A stretch of DNA of 33,428 bases from Perkinsus olseni (GCA_013115135.1 JABANP010000549.1:1-33428), one strand, 5' to 3'; positions 11,909 through 23,000 are shown, counted from the first letter of the stretch. Numbers and translations are program-made. The notes: generated by a model not told the origin, from the sequence alone.

Positions 11909-11941
11909 GCTGAATGCCACCCTCGAGGCTGAATGATTCAG
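11909..11941 (+). other. 33-nt insertion in exon 5 of copy 3, possible new intron
   Basis: Copies 1 and 2 read straight through this site (TTC AC- CAG CAG AAT), but copy 3 has 33 extra bases starting GCTGAATG and ending ATTCAG. The six bases ATTCAG occur both just before it and at its right end. GCTGAATG occurs twice inside. Removing it restores the ancestral frame exactly and removes a TGA. Its ends could serve as a GC-AG intron. Confidence 0.5.
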
Positions 11942-12428
11942 CAGAATCCAACCTTCAATCGAAATGTGCACCTCGTTGGAACTTCATCCTCAGGTGAGGT
12001 CAAAGCCGTTGTTGTCGTGGTATTGCTCGGCCATTTCAGCTGCCTTCGTGGCAATGCTTGCAGCTCGACTCGCCGCGAAGCCTCAACCCCAGGTTCACAT
12101 CGTAGGTGTGATGCTGGTATCTGGCGTGGTGTCACCTATTGACATGTGAGTATTCTGTATCCTCGTCATCATCCTATGAGCATCGATTGCGAGTGTCCTT
12201 CATACGTCGAGCAGTGCATGGCACTTTAAGCCCAGCGCCGGCAGCTCGCACGCTGACAAACGACACTATTTTCAGTCCTCTTTATCGTCGTTTATCTTCG
12301 GCACCTTTATTCGAAGAAAATTTGGAGCAGCATACGAGCATCAATCGATTGTTCAGTTACCGTGGAGCTGTGCACATGGCCGATGTCCGAAACTTGCTCC
12401 CTAAAGAGGAGTTGAGCTTTCTGGAAGC

Positions 12429-12459
12429 GTTCTACGCTGAAACTACTGGCTTGTTTCAG
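12429..12459 (+). other. 31-nt intron in peptidase copy 3
   Basis: Same position and same length as the intron at 3842-3872. Removing GTTCTACGC...TTGTTTCAG joins ELSFLEA to ISKMTADLQQC in frame. Without removal the downstream Cys-rich segment is out of frame. Confidence 0.75.
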
Positions 12460-12578
12460 GATATCGAAAATGACCGCGGACCTCCAACAATGTGACACGC
12501 AAATTGGACAGTGCAACTCAAATGGACCAGGAAAACCTCCAATTTCGGGTAGGCCGACCTCATGAAACTTCCCTGTTT

Positions 12579-12595
12579 GCCGACGTTACGTCGGC
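12579..12595. repeat. Palindrome 8-1-8 inside an intron of copy 3
   Basis: GCCGACGT and ACGTCGGC pair around a single T in intron 8. The matching intron of copy 1 lacks the second arm. Confidence 0.75.
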
Positions 12596-12784
12596 GACGT
12601 AAGAACGACTTTTTCCTTTCAGCCTTCTGCAAACGCGCCGTGGATACCTGCGACCGTGCGACGCTCCTGCCGTTGGTGGACAAGGGCATAAGCCAGTGAG
12701 GGGGATGGCGACTAGATTCAACAATGTTCGCAGACAGGCTACCTCGTTCATGGCCCATGTATGTCTGCCACACAGATTCTGAGA

Positions 12785-12799
12785 CACCATAGTATGGTG
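12785..12799. repeat. Palindrome 7-1-7 in an intron of copy 3
   Basis: CACCATA and TATGGTG pair around a single G, within the intron between exons 9 and 10. Confidence 0.65.
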
Positions 12800-13716
12800 A
12801 CCATACAGTCAACATATGGCGGAAGGAAAATCTCCAAGACCATTTTTCTTGATACTTTGTGAAAGCCCTCCTGCGGAATTTACATCACTCGAAAGCTCTT
12901 CAGTTCGGTATCGCTCAAATATTCAAACTTCGAATGGAGCGGATTAGCTGTGGACATTTTTTAACCGGACTGTATCAGTTACGACGTCCGTGTACCAAGT
13001 GGCCAAGAGAAGACAAAGTATGTCCTGAAGTCTCGGCCTGTAAGCTGTGGCACTGTCGGTTCAAATAGAACTCCTACGATTATGGCAGCCATTGTGGATG
13101 CTAGCTTGCTGTTTCGTTCATCTCCTCGTGATTAGCACCCCTGCACTCCAGCGAGGCGAATTCGACAACAGTTTTTCTCCTTTTGTTAGGTCGATAAGTT
13201 CCTGAACGACCAGAAAATCCAGAAAGAGCTGGGAGTCTCGAAGAAGTGGCAACCTACTAATTCTGAGGTTATAGCTGTGCCAAAAGAGTCCACGTTGATC
13301 TTGGTTTGCTATTTTGTAGGTCTATAACGCCTACAACAAGTACACGGCCTACGATACAACTTATTTCGTGACCAGCCTCCTTGACAAGGGATTGAAGGTA
13401 GACAAAGGGAAATCATCCACTGAGCAGTGTCTCCATTTTTGTAGAGTTTGCAGAGATGACGACTAAGTACTCATTGGTTAGCTTGCCGTATTTGGGACAT
13501 CAACTTAAATACAGGGTGCGAGTCTGTCGTACGGTGTCGCAACAGGTACTAGTCATGAACGGGGACCAGGACTATATAAGTAATATTGGTGGTACAGAGA
13601 CTTGGGTGCTCAACTTGAAGGGAGCCGACAAGTACGGCGAGAAGTTGCGGGGCGTTTTGAAAACGGAGTTTTCAAATAATACTTCGAGTTTAATTCAAGC
13701 TGCACTCTTGTGTTAA

Positions 13717-14853
13717 CCGTAGGACTCACCCCCAACGTTACGATCGATTCCAGACCGAGCTCAACTGCCTTCTCCCCGGCTGTTCGATTCGCGACACGAG
13801 CTCTCTTCCCAATGTTAAGCGAGTTCGCGGACGGTAGGCCGGGATTTTATCATTAATCGTTAGGTAGTCTTCATACTGGATCCTTCTTGTCATAGTCGTC
13901 AAAAATAGACGTAGGAAGAGCCATCAGCAGATGGAGGGGGTCGTTACTAACGACTAACGACTCGGTAGATACACATGACGAGTAGACAGTCGCGTCGTAG
14001 ACAGAAATCGTGTCACGCAGGGTCGCACGAACACGACGCACTGAGAGATATCGTTAGAGGCCTAAACGCTCGAGCAGATTACGAGTACGCTCTAATAGAC
14101 AGCGAGATAGCGGTCTCGTGGAAGAGGTAACATAAAGTAGATGTGACCTGGCCCAGGTCACCTGGGGACGTAGTACACAGTCTCAGGGTCTAACGAAGAT
14201 AGCACGCCGGTGGTGGACAGAAGGGAAACGGGTCGTAGAGGTACGTAGTTGTTCGCGCGCGTACGCACGAATCTCACTCGCCCATTATTCGCTGCATGAA
14301 ACAGTTGCAGCCCATCGGCTGAAATGGATAGAAGGGGAAGCTTTAACTCTCATTATACTCAATCCTATATCCATCCCAGGTGTTGTTGAGTCAACCAATG
14401 CGGGTGTTACTACTAACAGAGGTCAGTGTCATAGACTTCCGAAGTCTATGACACTGACCTGCGCAAACAGCTCAAGGTCGATTCTCGTCTCGTTCAGTCC
14501 TTGTCAGAAGTTTGCCTTTCTCGCTCGGTCCTTCCTCGCGGCCCCGATCATGATTCTCGTTCTCGGTTCTCGGTCTCAGTTACTCCGGCGAGCAATCGGA
14601 CGCTACGTCCGGGGCGTAGATTCCGTGATTCAGACCTTCGTGAGATCAGTTAGCGCAGTTAGAGAGTCCTAGTGACCCATTGACAGTGTGCGGGTGCATG
14701 ACCCCATGAAAATGATTGTGGTAATTCGCTCTGCTAGAACTCGCATGCCCCTCCGAGACCACAACTAATGACTCCATAGCGCAACGAACCCTCTTCAGTT
14801 GTCAGTGATAACCGAAGATGGTCGTATGGACAATTTCTCAGACTCTCGACTTG
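13717..14853. other. Non-coding region after the peptidase cluster
   Basis: I recognise no gene. An open frame of 74 codons at 14448-14672 starts inside a palindrome and has no motif. The main feature is the 41-nt palindrome at 14420-14460. Confidence 0.55.
14420..14460. repeat. Perfect palindrome, 20-1-20
   Basis: Twenty bases beginning AGGTCAGTGTCATAGAC are exactly inverted around a single C. Chance cannot plausibly produce this; it is either a snap-back insertion or a structured element. Confidence 0.95.
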
Positions 14854-15621
14854 TCACATGGAGATTCCGTGGAGTAACGTACACGAAACATATACCACTG
14901 CATGCGAGAACGAGATAACCCGCCATTTCTCGTCTCGTTCTCGGTCGTGAAGGAGAGCTCTCGTCTCGTTTCGGTCTCGGGTCCGAGAACGAGCGAGAAC
15001 CGGGAATCTCGTTTGACCGAGTCCCGGTGCGCGGGTATGCAGGGTACCGAGGGTTGGCAGTTCTAGGCGACGAAGTCTTCGTCGCCTAGAACTGCCAACC
15101 CTCGGTAAGTTGAACCATCGGTAGAGACAAGCAACAAACCAACCGGGACGAAGCTCCTTAGAAGGAGGAATAGAGGCACCTAGGATCAGCATGGACGACG
15201 TAGATGCCCTTGATGAACGGGTGGTAGTCGTACTTCTAACCGTAGGAGGAGCGTTAGCCTCGACCAATTGTGGACCCTCGTGGGCCGCAGCCGAACCGCC
15301 TTCTTCGAGAGGGGACCGAGAAGAGCTAGATGAACTACCTTGCTGTGGATCTAGAGGAAGGTCTTGACAACCACGTAGAGCAACGGAGCGTCGACGACTT
15401 CGGGTCGTAGAGACCTTACCTTGAGCTTGTTGAAGAAGAATCTTGGACTGATCCGAGCCGTCGGTGCTAGCCGGCATAGTAGACCAGCCACCGGCAGCGT
15501 CTTGATAGACTCGAACGCCCTTCTCAAGATGGTCATGGGCCAAACTCTGCAAGGCTTTGGCCGGCACCAAGTTCTTTAGCGAGGCATAGACAAAGCTAGC
15601 CTGATCGGGACCACCTTTCAA
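14854..15621 (-). CDS. Unidentified 255-codon open frame, possibly a relic
   Basis: I do not recognise this protein. The frame is open from a stop near 15668 down to 14854 but has no ATG near its 5' end, so it would be an internal exon or a relic. The N-terminal third (KGGPDQASFVYASLKNL, then ALQSLAHDHLEKGVRVYQ) looks protein-like. A serine-rich, low-complexity middle follows, and then an arginine-rich tail encoded partly by the 63-nt palindrome at 15045-15107 and by repeats of the word TCTCGTTCTCG. The tail is therefore unlikely to be a true protein segment. A retroelement gag remnant is one possibility, but I see no zinc knuckle. Confidence 0.3.
   Translation of the reverse strand: MKGGPDQASFVYASLKNLVPAKALQSLAHDHLEKGVRVYQDAAGGWSTMPASTDGSDQSKILLQQAQGKVSTTRSRRRSVALRGCQDLPLDPQQGSSSSSSRSPLEEGGSAAAHEGPQLVEANAPPTVRSTTTTRSSRASTSSMLILGASIPPSKELRPGWFVACLYRWFNLPRVGSSRRRRLRRLELPTLGTLHTRAPGLGQTRFPVLARSRTRDRNETRALLHDRERDEKWRVISFSHAVVYVSCTLLHGISM
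15045..15107. repeat. Perfect palindrome, 31-1-31
   Basis: Thirty-one bases beginning TACCGAGGGTTGGCAG are exactly inverted around a single T. It is the longest member of the one-base-centre class here and interrupts a reading frame on the minus strand. Confidence 0.95.
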
Positions 15622-16603
15622 TAGAGTTCCTGATAGAGACCACCTTCCTAGCAGACCGCAAACTTATGTAAGTTGAGATCGACGATACGCTATCGCTCGC
15701 TGTCACGAAATTTTGCACACAGTTGGCTGTCTGGCTTCAAGATTCATGTTGAAAGTGTTTCCTTTTGCTAGCCTAGCTTACGTTTTGATGTTGTTAATAA
15801 CTTGTTATTGTAGCTATGACTCAATGGCCCCTGTAAGTGACTCTTGTTGAACCGGAGTATAATAGAGTATAGGGAATGAAGACACTTATTGCGCAGCAAG
15901 CGACGCAGAGCGACGAGGAATCTGACGGTCTCAGATCCCGCCAGAAAAAGAGGACCCTGATGCACTATTCTTGTAGCACTAACAGAGAGGCGCGCCAATT
16001 TGACAGCGCGAACCAAATACGAGACAGACAACAATAAATTGAGTCGTTCTGAGAAGTTTTAATCCGTCGGCTCGTTTCGTGTCATACTCAAATATGTCAG
16101 ATTATCCATTGCGCGACTCAGCAAGGCGACCAGGCAGCAGTTTGAAGTAACATTTTTCCACGGCGGAAAAAATGTGGAAATTCCATCCAACACTCAACCG
16201 TCATCGAATCAGAGCTTTTCACGAAGCTGAAGTCATGGGGCGCCCTCCGGTATCCCACCCCCCGCATACAACGACTCTCGGGCTAAATCGATGAGCTTAC
16301 GTCCGCCGAAACCACAACCGTGGCTTTTCACTGAGAAATTCTCGGAAGCCGCGAGGAAGAACGCGCGGAAGTTCGGGTTCCGACGAACCCGAACTCTGGG
16401 GAACTTTTGCGTATAACGAACTAACTAACTAAAACTATAACTGTCTTTGCCGAACTTTTCTTCCCCACGCATAGAGTCTGCATGGTGATTTCGTTCACAG
16501 CAGCTCTCCAAACTACAATTACTATTCTGGCTTAGGCCCACAGATTAATGTAACGAACTCGTTCGCAGATAGTTATCCGAAAAGAATAAATTCACTAAAC
16601 ACA
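15622..16603. other. Spacer before glyoxalase II
   Basis: No gene seen. Short open frames lack motifs. An inverted repeat (AGTTCGGGTTC / GAACCCGAACT with a four-base loop) lies at 16370-16395. The first 60 bases or so adjoin the unidentified minus-strand frame. Confidence 0.55.
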
Positions 16604-18914
16604 TCAGAAGCTGTCCTTCAGCAACCTCACTTGAGCAAACACATCACTCAAGTCGTGCGCCTGGGTTTTGGTCAGCTCAGCAGCACGCTTTTGAACAGCT
16701 TCATCGTTAACTCTCAGGAAGGGGTTACACAGCAGCTCGTCAGCCAACATAGACGGTACCTGATGCAAAACCAACTTCGAATATGGATAAAATACGCAGC
16801 TTAGATTCAAACTGACTAAAATTGAATTGGAAACTTCAGTGGATGCTCACTGAGTGTTGCCCAGCAAACACAAAGCTTGTGCCTGTATCACAACACAAAA
16901 CTGCTGCAAGCGAGCTCCGAGGCGCAACATGCAAAATGGTTCTCGGTCAATTGTCATGCAACAGCAGAGCTGCTTCGGTACGCATGGTGAATCGCGTCTA
17001 GTGATGAAGGAAGTTGGCAACGTGCCCTGCTCTTGTGTAACACGTGCTGGCCGTTTGAGAGCGCGCGCCCATCATCAGCCTGCATGATGATGCAAGCTTC
17101 CGTTATGTCTCTCATTAGACCATGGGAATCATTCTTAACAAAGCCCTAACGTCCTTCCCGAATTACCGTAGCCTCTCCTCTACTGCGCATGTCAGTAATG
17201 ACATCACTTGCCGTCTTCAAACACTCATTGGCGGGGTCCACATAACGGGCAAATTTTCTGAAAGAAAAATTTTTCCCGAAAAAAAAGCGTATTAAACACC
17301 CGTCAGTATCAACAGACGTCCTCTCGCTATTGATCTACTGATCAATCGCAGTTATCAGAAAATGAGAATCCCGGTGAGTCAGTCTCAGATCCATCAACCT
17401 GTCGATCCGACTGATCTTCAACGACAGGCAAGCACTGGTCCTTCAACGAAGATCCAAAAATAGGAATAAGCCACCGAGGCGACACACGACGAACTAGCTT
17501 ACGCGTTCGATTGTGAATATTCATGAGCGCAGAACATAACGGTCTCCTTCGGCAAGCTGCGTATCTTCTGCAAGGTCGACCAGAACTGGCCTTTGGTACC
17601 TGTGGGACACAATTTCGTGGCGCGCGGTAAAACCCTTGGAGAAATTTTCACCTTCAAACATGCGGCCGCAGCCGAGCACAAATAGGGTATCTCCACAAAA
17701 GAAGGCGTTAGCCTCGGGGAAGTGGTATCCTGAGGTTGACTCCCGTAAGATACGGAACAGGTCAGGGTGCGCCCCACCCTACCAACATGGCCTCGGGTAT
17801 GGCCAGGCAGGTCATATACCTTCACCGTCAAGTCGCCAAATTTGAACTCGTCGCCTCCCTCAACCGTCTTATCCAGTCCTGAGAGAGAAGACTAAATCTA
17901 TGCGTAACGTGATAGGTGAGTATCCTGTTCACATGCATGCCTGACAGAGGTTAACCCAAAACGAGCATACTCAACCACAAGATACCTCCAACTGTATACA
18001 AAACGCTGTAACTTTGAGAACTACACGAAAGAGAATTGCGAAGATTCAAACTTCGGAACGTCCGCCTCAGGAGTGGATCGAACCCGGGTCGCACGGCCGC
18101 CAGCAGGCTCACCATCTATTTGGCCATCACGCCCGGGTCCAATGACTCTGCAATGAGTCGCCGCTTTGATCTCCTTGTTGCCACCAGTATGGTCCCAATG
18201 GTGGTGAGTGTTGAGGATAAAGTCCACACTGAATGGAAATATATTTTCGAGCGCACCCGCGAACTGTGAGGCTCGGAAGCCTTCAAGGTCGAACATTCGT
18301 CCGAGAATGGCCCGAGGTTAATCAGACAGATACCATAAATCGCCCGAATCTCACGTCTCGTGTGCCCTGCCACCCGGAGAAGGAGATATCAACTTGTAGC
18401 AATTCGGGAAGACGTAAGATTCGCAATAGTCGAAAAGAACAGATAAACCGCAAACGATTATCGACCCGCGCTGAATGGAACTAAGACGTTGCACGTAGCA
18501 GTTCTGAAAACTCGGGAAAATGTGGTATGAGGAAAACACGAAAAACCTCTTCATCATCACGGTTAAACTGCACTGGAATCTTTCTACCCGTCGTTGGCAA
18601 GGATCGACTTAAGATACCAAGTCCATCAGAGATCATCCCACCCACTCACTACCGTCCGTCATAATTCGCTTTCAGCTCTCTCAGGAGCGGCCCGGCCTCA
18701 GGAGTGTCCACCAAACCAATGGTTCCAGTCTGAGCAAGAACAAACAGAAATTTTCGGCGGAAACCTCCGAAATTTCCCGATATTTTTCAGATATTTTTCC
18801 AGGAAATTCCTCAAGACTAGCATGATATTACCTCAGGGCAGCGAAGAATCCAACCATAGTTGTCCTTTAGACAGGGTACGCGTCTAATTTCGAGGCGCGG
18901 TGACGGAATCTTCG
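16604..18914 (-). CDS. Hydroxyacylglutathione hydrolase (glyoxalase II)
   Basis: Metallo-beta-lactamase-fold hydrolase that releases D-lactate and glutathione from S-lactoylglutathione, the second step of methylglyoxal detoxification. Exons in transcript order: 18914-18832, 18729-18653, 18228-18113, 17878-17783, 17729-17634, 17599-17503, 17257-17167, 16759-16604. They are all phase-compatible and give 269 residues, close to the family norm of about 260. Motifs in order: [35 protein letters not shown] (two-metal site), [22 protein letters not shown] (bridging Asp), [17 protein letters not shown] (family norm CGHEYT) and NPFLRV with a KDSF end. All expected metal ligands are present and there is no stop, so it should be functional. 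The first exon, with the ATG, lies above 18914 and was not located. One intron is only 34 nt (17633-17600). The gene is divergent from the permease gene, so the two may share an upstream region. Confidence 0.93.
17600..17633 (-). other. 34-nt intron in glyoxalase II
   Basis: Removing GTTTTACCG...TCCCACAG joins [11 protein letters not shown] to [12 protein letters not shown] in frame, matching the expected family spacing before the HEY motif. A small frame-disrupting insertion is the alternative, but both splice dinucleotides and the phase fit. Confidence 0.7.
18075..18085 (-). other. B-box/T-arm-like motif in a glyoxalase II intron
   Basis: On the coding strand the intron reads GGGTTCGATCC starting about 29 nt after its 5' splice site (18112). 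This matches the internal B-box consensus of RNA polymerase III genes. No full tRNA fold is visible around it. Confidence 0.45.
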
Positions 18915-20058
18915 CTGAAAAAAGTACACAGACGATGGAAAATCCCCGTTCAATAGATTAATTATGCCAATCAGAACCCCTTCTAGAGCTCGATTTTTCA
19001 CACGAAAATGCGGCTCCAGAAATCAATTCTTCTTCTAAAATTGAGAGTTGATCCAGAGTTCCTACTACCAGAGCTCCTACTGCCTACTACTACTTTCTAG
19101 AAATTCTGTCGCAGTACATTGTAGTTTCATCCGTGATACGTGAAATGCCGTTTTTCGAAAAGGGTAAATCGCGCTGTAGCTGGCTCAGCGCTTTCCACAT
19201 TCCAAGATCGATCTGGAAAGCAAAATGTGTCTTTGAGTACACCGAGAGTGCCTCAGTTTTGCCTCACGATCGGCAAAAATAATTGGGAAAAACGAAATTA
19301 CGGAGTTGAATTTTCGACGCTATCGAACTTGACTGGTCTTCTGAGTTTCGACGCTCAACATTCATTCCGCGGACATCCAAGCTGATGGTTACGCGAGGAG
19401 TTCACGAAATAAAAGATACTCAGAGTTTATGATTGACGAGGGGGCTGATTATTAATTGAATATGTGTATTATCGATAACTAGTATCAATTTATTTGAAAC
19501 TTACTAGGGTCGACCTAAGATACCCCAAACCTTACCAAGAGCAGCATCTCCGTATAAGAACTTTCGACCAGCAGTTTGCATCATTAATAAAAGATTCAAC
19601 TCAACTGATACTCATATCGACCCACCTTCAACCTAAGATTTCTCAGCGGTATCGAGTCCCAACAACAGCGTCACAATCAATAATTTCGTGGCGCGTGACG
19701 TTTTTTCGACGCTAGTGCTTCCGAACAACACTACGCTTTAGGTATCCTCAAGTCGTCAGAAATTGATTTTCGAGAAATCACGTATCGTTTACCGTATCGA
19801 GAGATGGTAGTCCTTGCCGGGAAATTTTCAGATTTTTTCGTGAATTTTCAGAATTTTCCGTAAATTTTCTTTCGTATTTTCTCCGTATATCTTGCGTTCT
19901 GCCATCAACAAAAACTAAAAATTGAGGAAATGTTCGATAAACTGATCGTGAAACTAAAAATCCATTCTAGGGCCGAATTCCGCGGGTAAAAATCAATTCC
20001 AGAATCCACAATTTTTCAGAATTAATCACCGAAATTTTCAGAGATATTTCCAATTTTT
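18915..20058. other. Divergent spacer between glyoxalase II and the permease
   Basis: About 1.1 kb between two head-to-head genes. It must hold the missing first exon of glyoxalase II and the promoters of both genes. The second half is dense in GGAAAATTTTC-type words. Open frames of up to 81 codons show no family motif. I cannot place a promoter element with confidence. Confidence 0.55.
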
Positions 20059-23000
20059 ATGATTCTCTCAACCCCCGTTGGCACTCCGGAATCCTCAGCT
20101 TCGACTCGGGCCTCTCTCGCCGAGTCACTGCTGCCCATCACCTCTAAGGAGCATCACAAAGATCCGACTGATCTCTCTGGCGTTGGACCAGCGTAAGTTT
20201 CGGCTTTTTTCCCGAAAATTTCCGAAAATTCTCGAAAAAATTGTCGGAAATTTTCATTTTTTGGTGTGAAAACCTTAGAATTTCCTTTTTCTAGTCACTC
20301 GATGGTATCGGTCGCTGAGGGAACAGAAATGGTGAGGTTGAATCGTGTAGGGTGCGGCAGTCACCGGAAATATACATGACATTTTTTTCCCAGAAAATCA
20401 AGTTTTCGAAAATTTTTCGTAAAATTTCCGAGCCGCTTATTCGCAGAATTGATCAGCGTAAAAATGTTTCTCATTTTATCATTTCTTCATTCTCACGGAA
20501 CCGTTTTCTCAGATACTCGGTTATGGCAAAGACGTTGGTTGGCAGCGGCATGATGGGCATGGCCTTTGCTGCTACGCAATTCGGTGAGTTTGGGTTTGAC
20601 GGAATTTTATTCTCTTTAAGGAGAATTGATTGTCTCTCAATGAATTGGATGAGCTCGTTCGAAAGGTGATAGTTTTTTTGCGATTTTCGGAAAATTTGGC
20701 GTTATGATTTTTCTCGCGGTTAGACCTCATTTTTGCGAAGGGTTCGAGAAATTGCTCAGATTTTCCGAAAAATCAACCTCTTTTACTGGCCCTTTTTCTC
20801 ATCGAATCTGGCGCGACCACTTCAAGTTTATTCGATCTCAAAATTTTTCTAATTTTTTTCAGGTGTAATTTTCGCCGCCGTTTTCTGCATCTTCGCGGGA
20901 GTTGCCAGTTGGTTCTCCCTCTACCTCATGTCTTACATCGCGCAAGGTTACGATTCGAAGACCTACGGTATGATGTCCTTCTTCAACGTCACCAGCCTGG
21001 TCAACCCTAGGATACGCTGGTAGGGCTGGATCGCTGGCTCACTTGCTCTCTTGCAATTCCTCAACGCCTTGTGGTTGACAGAAATACACGGAGCTGGAAT
21101 TCACTGGGAAGATGTGTTGAACGGAGTTCGACGGTCACCCTTGGGAATCGCCTTTTGCATGATTCTTTTTCTGAGAGATTTTTTTGTTCATGGAAAATTC
21201 GGACAGGCTGAAAATATCCGTGGTACCCATGAAAGTTAACATATTTTCGGCCTGGAAGTTTTTTCTGGACATTTTTTAAGAAAAATTTCTTTAGCTTTCG
21301 GAATCAGTATCTTTTTTGGCCAAAAACTAATAACAGAATTCCCCAATCGCATTCTTTAACCGAAAATTTTGGTACAGTTATCAATCGGGTAGTGATTTTT
21401 CCACTTTTGATTCGAAAACGAAAATTTTTCCGTGGACAGTCTCCGCTGGAGACTATTGCCTTTTGCAATCATCGATCTGGTTTTTGACACTTTTTTTTCG
21501 AATTTCCCGTTTCTCAGGTTGGTAGACTTGTCGGTGGTTGTTAAAGGCCTGGGTGCATCAGTCGGCTTCCTTCTCATCGCCGGTACTCTATTCGCGGCGA
21601 TTATCGAGGATACCCACCCCACTGGGTTGGCTCCTGAAACTCTGAAACGGCTGGTCATCGTTGCTGTCGTGGTCATACTCTCTCCCGTTATTTATGCTCA
21701 TCGTTTAACCACAACAAGGTGAGGAGAAGGGAAATTTACGGGAAATTTTCCGATTTTTCGAGAAAAAATTTACGTGGATTTTCTGTGAAACTTTTTTTTC
21801 TTGTCTTAATGATTCAGAACTGTTCTTCTTCGATTTACCAGTCGGAAAACTTTCCCCTAGCGTAATCGTCGTTTTTTCATTCGTAGGTTCACCAACGCCT
21901 TCGGTCTGGTGTCACTTGGATATCTTGCAATCTTGGCAATCCTCTACGCTCGGCCATTCCTAGACTCTGCGTCCCTATGGCCCGTATCTTTGGTGGGCAT
22001 GCTGGCAAGATTCCCGGTCTTCATGTTCGCTTTCCTCTGCCATCACAATTTTTTCCAAGTCGCCGAGGAAATGCCGAAAGTCTCGATTCGGAAATTGAAT
22101 TTTGTGAGCGTCAGCGCGGTGACCACCGGTTTGGTTATATTCTTACCGACGATGATCCTGCCCTATATGACGTATGGTGAAGATGTTGGAGGTAATCGAT
22201 CGTCAGGGCGCGCGCTTTTTTGAATGCCAGTGTTGTCATTTTTTCAGCGAATTTCCTGACGTCGATGCCTGTGAGTGATGTTCCGATAAAGATCGCTTAC
22301 GTTGCGGCAGCGCTTTCGGTAGGTCGAAGCGCGTGTTTGGCAAAGGAAAAGATATTCTTGTGCGTGCGGGGGAATCTTGTTGAGTGAGGTCGTGTGATTA
22401 TATTTCCGGTTGTAGAGTATCTTTTTGACTTAGGTTGAGCGTGCTTGTGGCGAGTAAAAAGATTCCTTTCTTCAGGTGAGCTTCTCGCTGCCGTTGACGA
22501 TTCATCCGAGTCGACGGAGCGTCGAACTTTTGATTTACCACGGGAAGCCTCCGACTTGCGACAAGGCCGAGAGCAGGCTCAGGTGAGTAATCGAAAGGTC
22601 CCTGGTTCGAACCCCGGCAACGCCATTTTCAGATTTATTACTACTACGGTTATGCTGCTTTGTGTGGTGCTACTCTCGTTCGTCGTTACGTCGTTGGGAA
22701 CGGTATTTGAGTTTGTGGGGCTGATCTGCGGCAACCTGCTGTGCTTTGTGATGCCCAGCTACCTGTACTGCAAGGTCTTCTATTCAGACAGGCACACAAT
22801 GGCGGGATGGAAACGATGGTAATATTTGAAGCGGAAGGTCGTGGGTTCTATCCTGGCTTGGATATTCTCATTTTAAGGCGCGCTGGAAAATTTTTGCTCT
22901 ATTTGTGGGTTTGGCGTTTATTTTTTTCCGGTACTGTTTTCGTTTCGAATGAAATTAGCTACACAAATTTCTTACTTTTGTGTTTCGGCTGCCACGTTTC

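Larger units (their letters stand above)
11223..13716 (+). pseudogene. S10 serine carboxypeptidase-like gene, copy 3 (C-terminally truncated)
   Basis: Exons: 11223-11319, 11358-11469, 11517-11675, 11717-11824, 11881-11993, 12040-12145, 12357-12428, 12460-12548, 12623-12695, 12979-13039, 13190-13267, 13320-13397, then 13546 to about 13662 followed by foreign sequence up to a TAA at 13714-13716. Reading is open through almost all of it, with EGGPGGSS, YSWTGQANGVWIDAPAP, HLVGTSSSA, FLNDQKIQKELGVS and the GDQDY Asp motif all present. Two faults stand out. Exon 5 carries a 33-nt insertion (11909-11941) with an in-frame TGA that copies 1 and 2 lack. After LRGV in exon 13 the sequence jumps to DNA resembling that downstream of copy 1 (about 5460-5495), so the exon with the catalytic His is gone. 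The product could not be a working S10 hydrolase. The junction sits in a short inverted repeat (TTGAAAAC / GTTTTCAA). Confidence 0.87.

Noticed and set aside
18230..18296. Open frame upstream of the glyoxalase THHHWDH motif taken as its N-terminus
   Set aside because: A splice acceptor at 18229-18230 joins the motif to 18653-18729, which encodes the expected family sequence; the stretch between is intron.
21051..21239. 62-codon frame inside the permease, first read as a continuation of the gene after a frameshift
   Set aside because: Splicing 21020-21517 gives a clean in-frame join to the next conserved helix, so this stretch is intronic.
22560..22625. Complete tRNA gene over the T-arm-like motif
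   Set aside because: No matching acceptor 5' strand, D-arm or anticodon stem, and the left part is conserved coding sequence.
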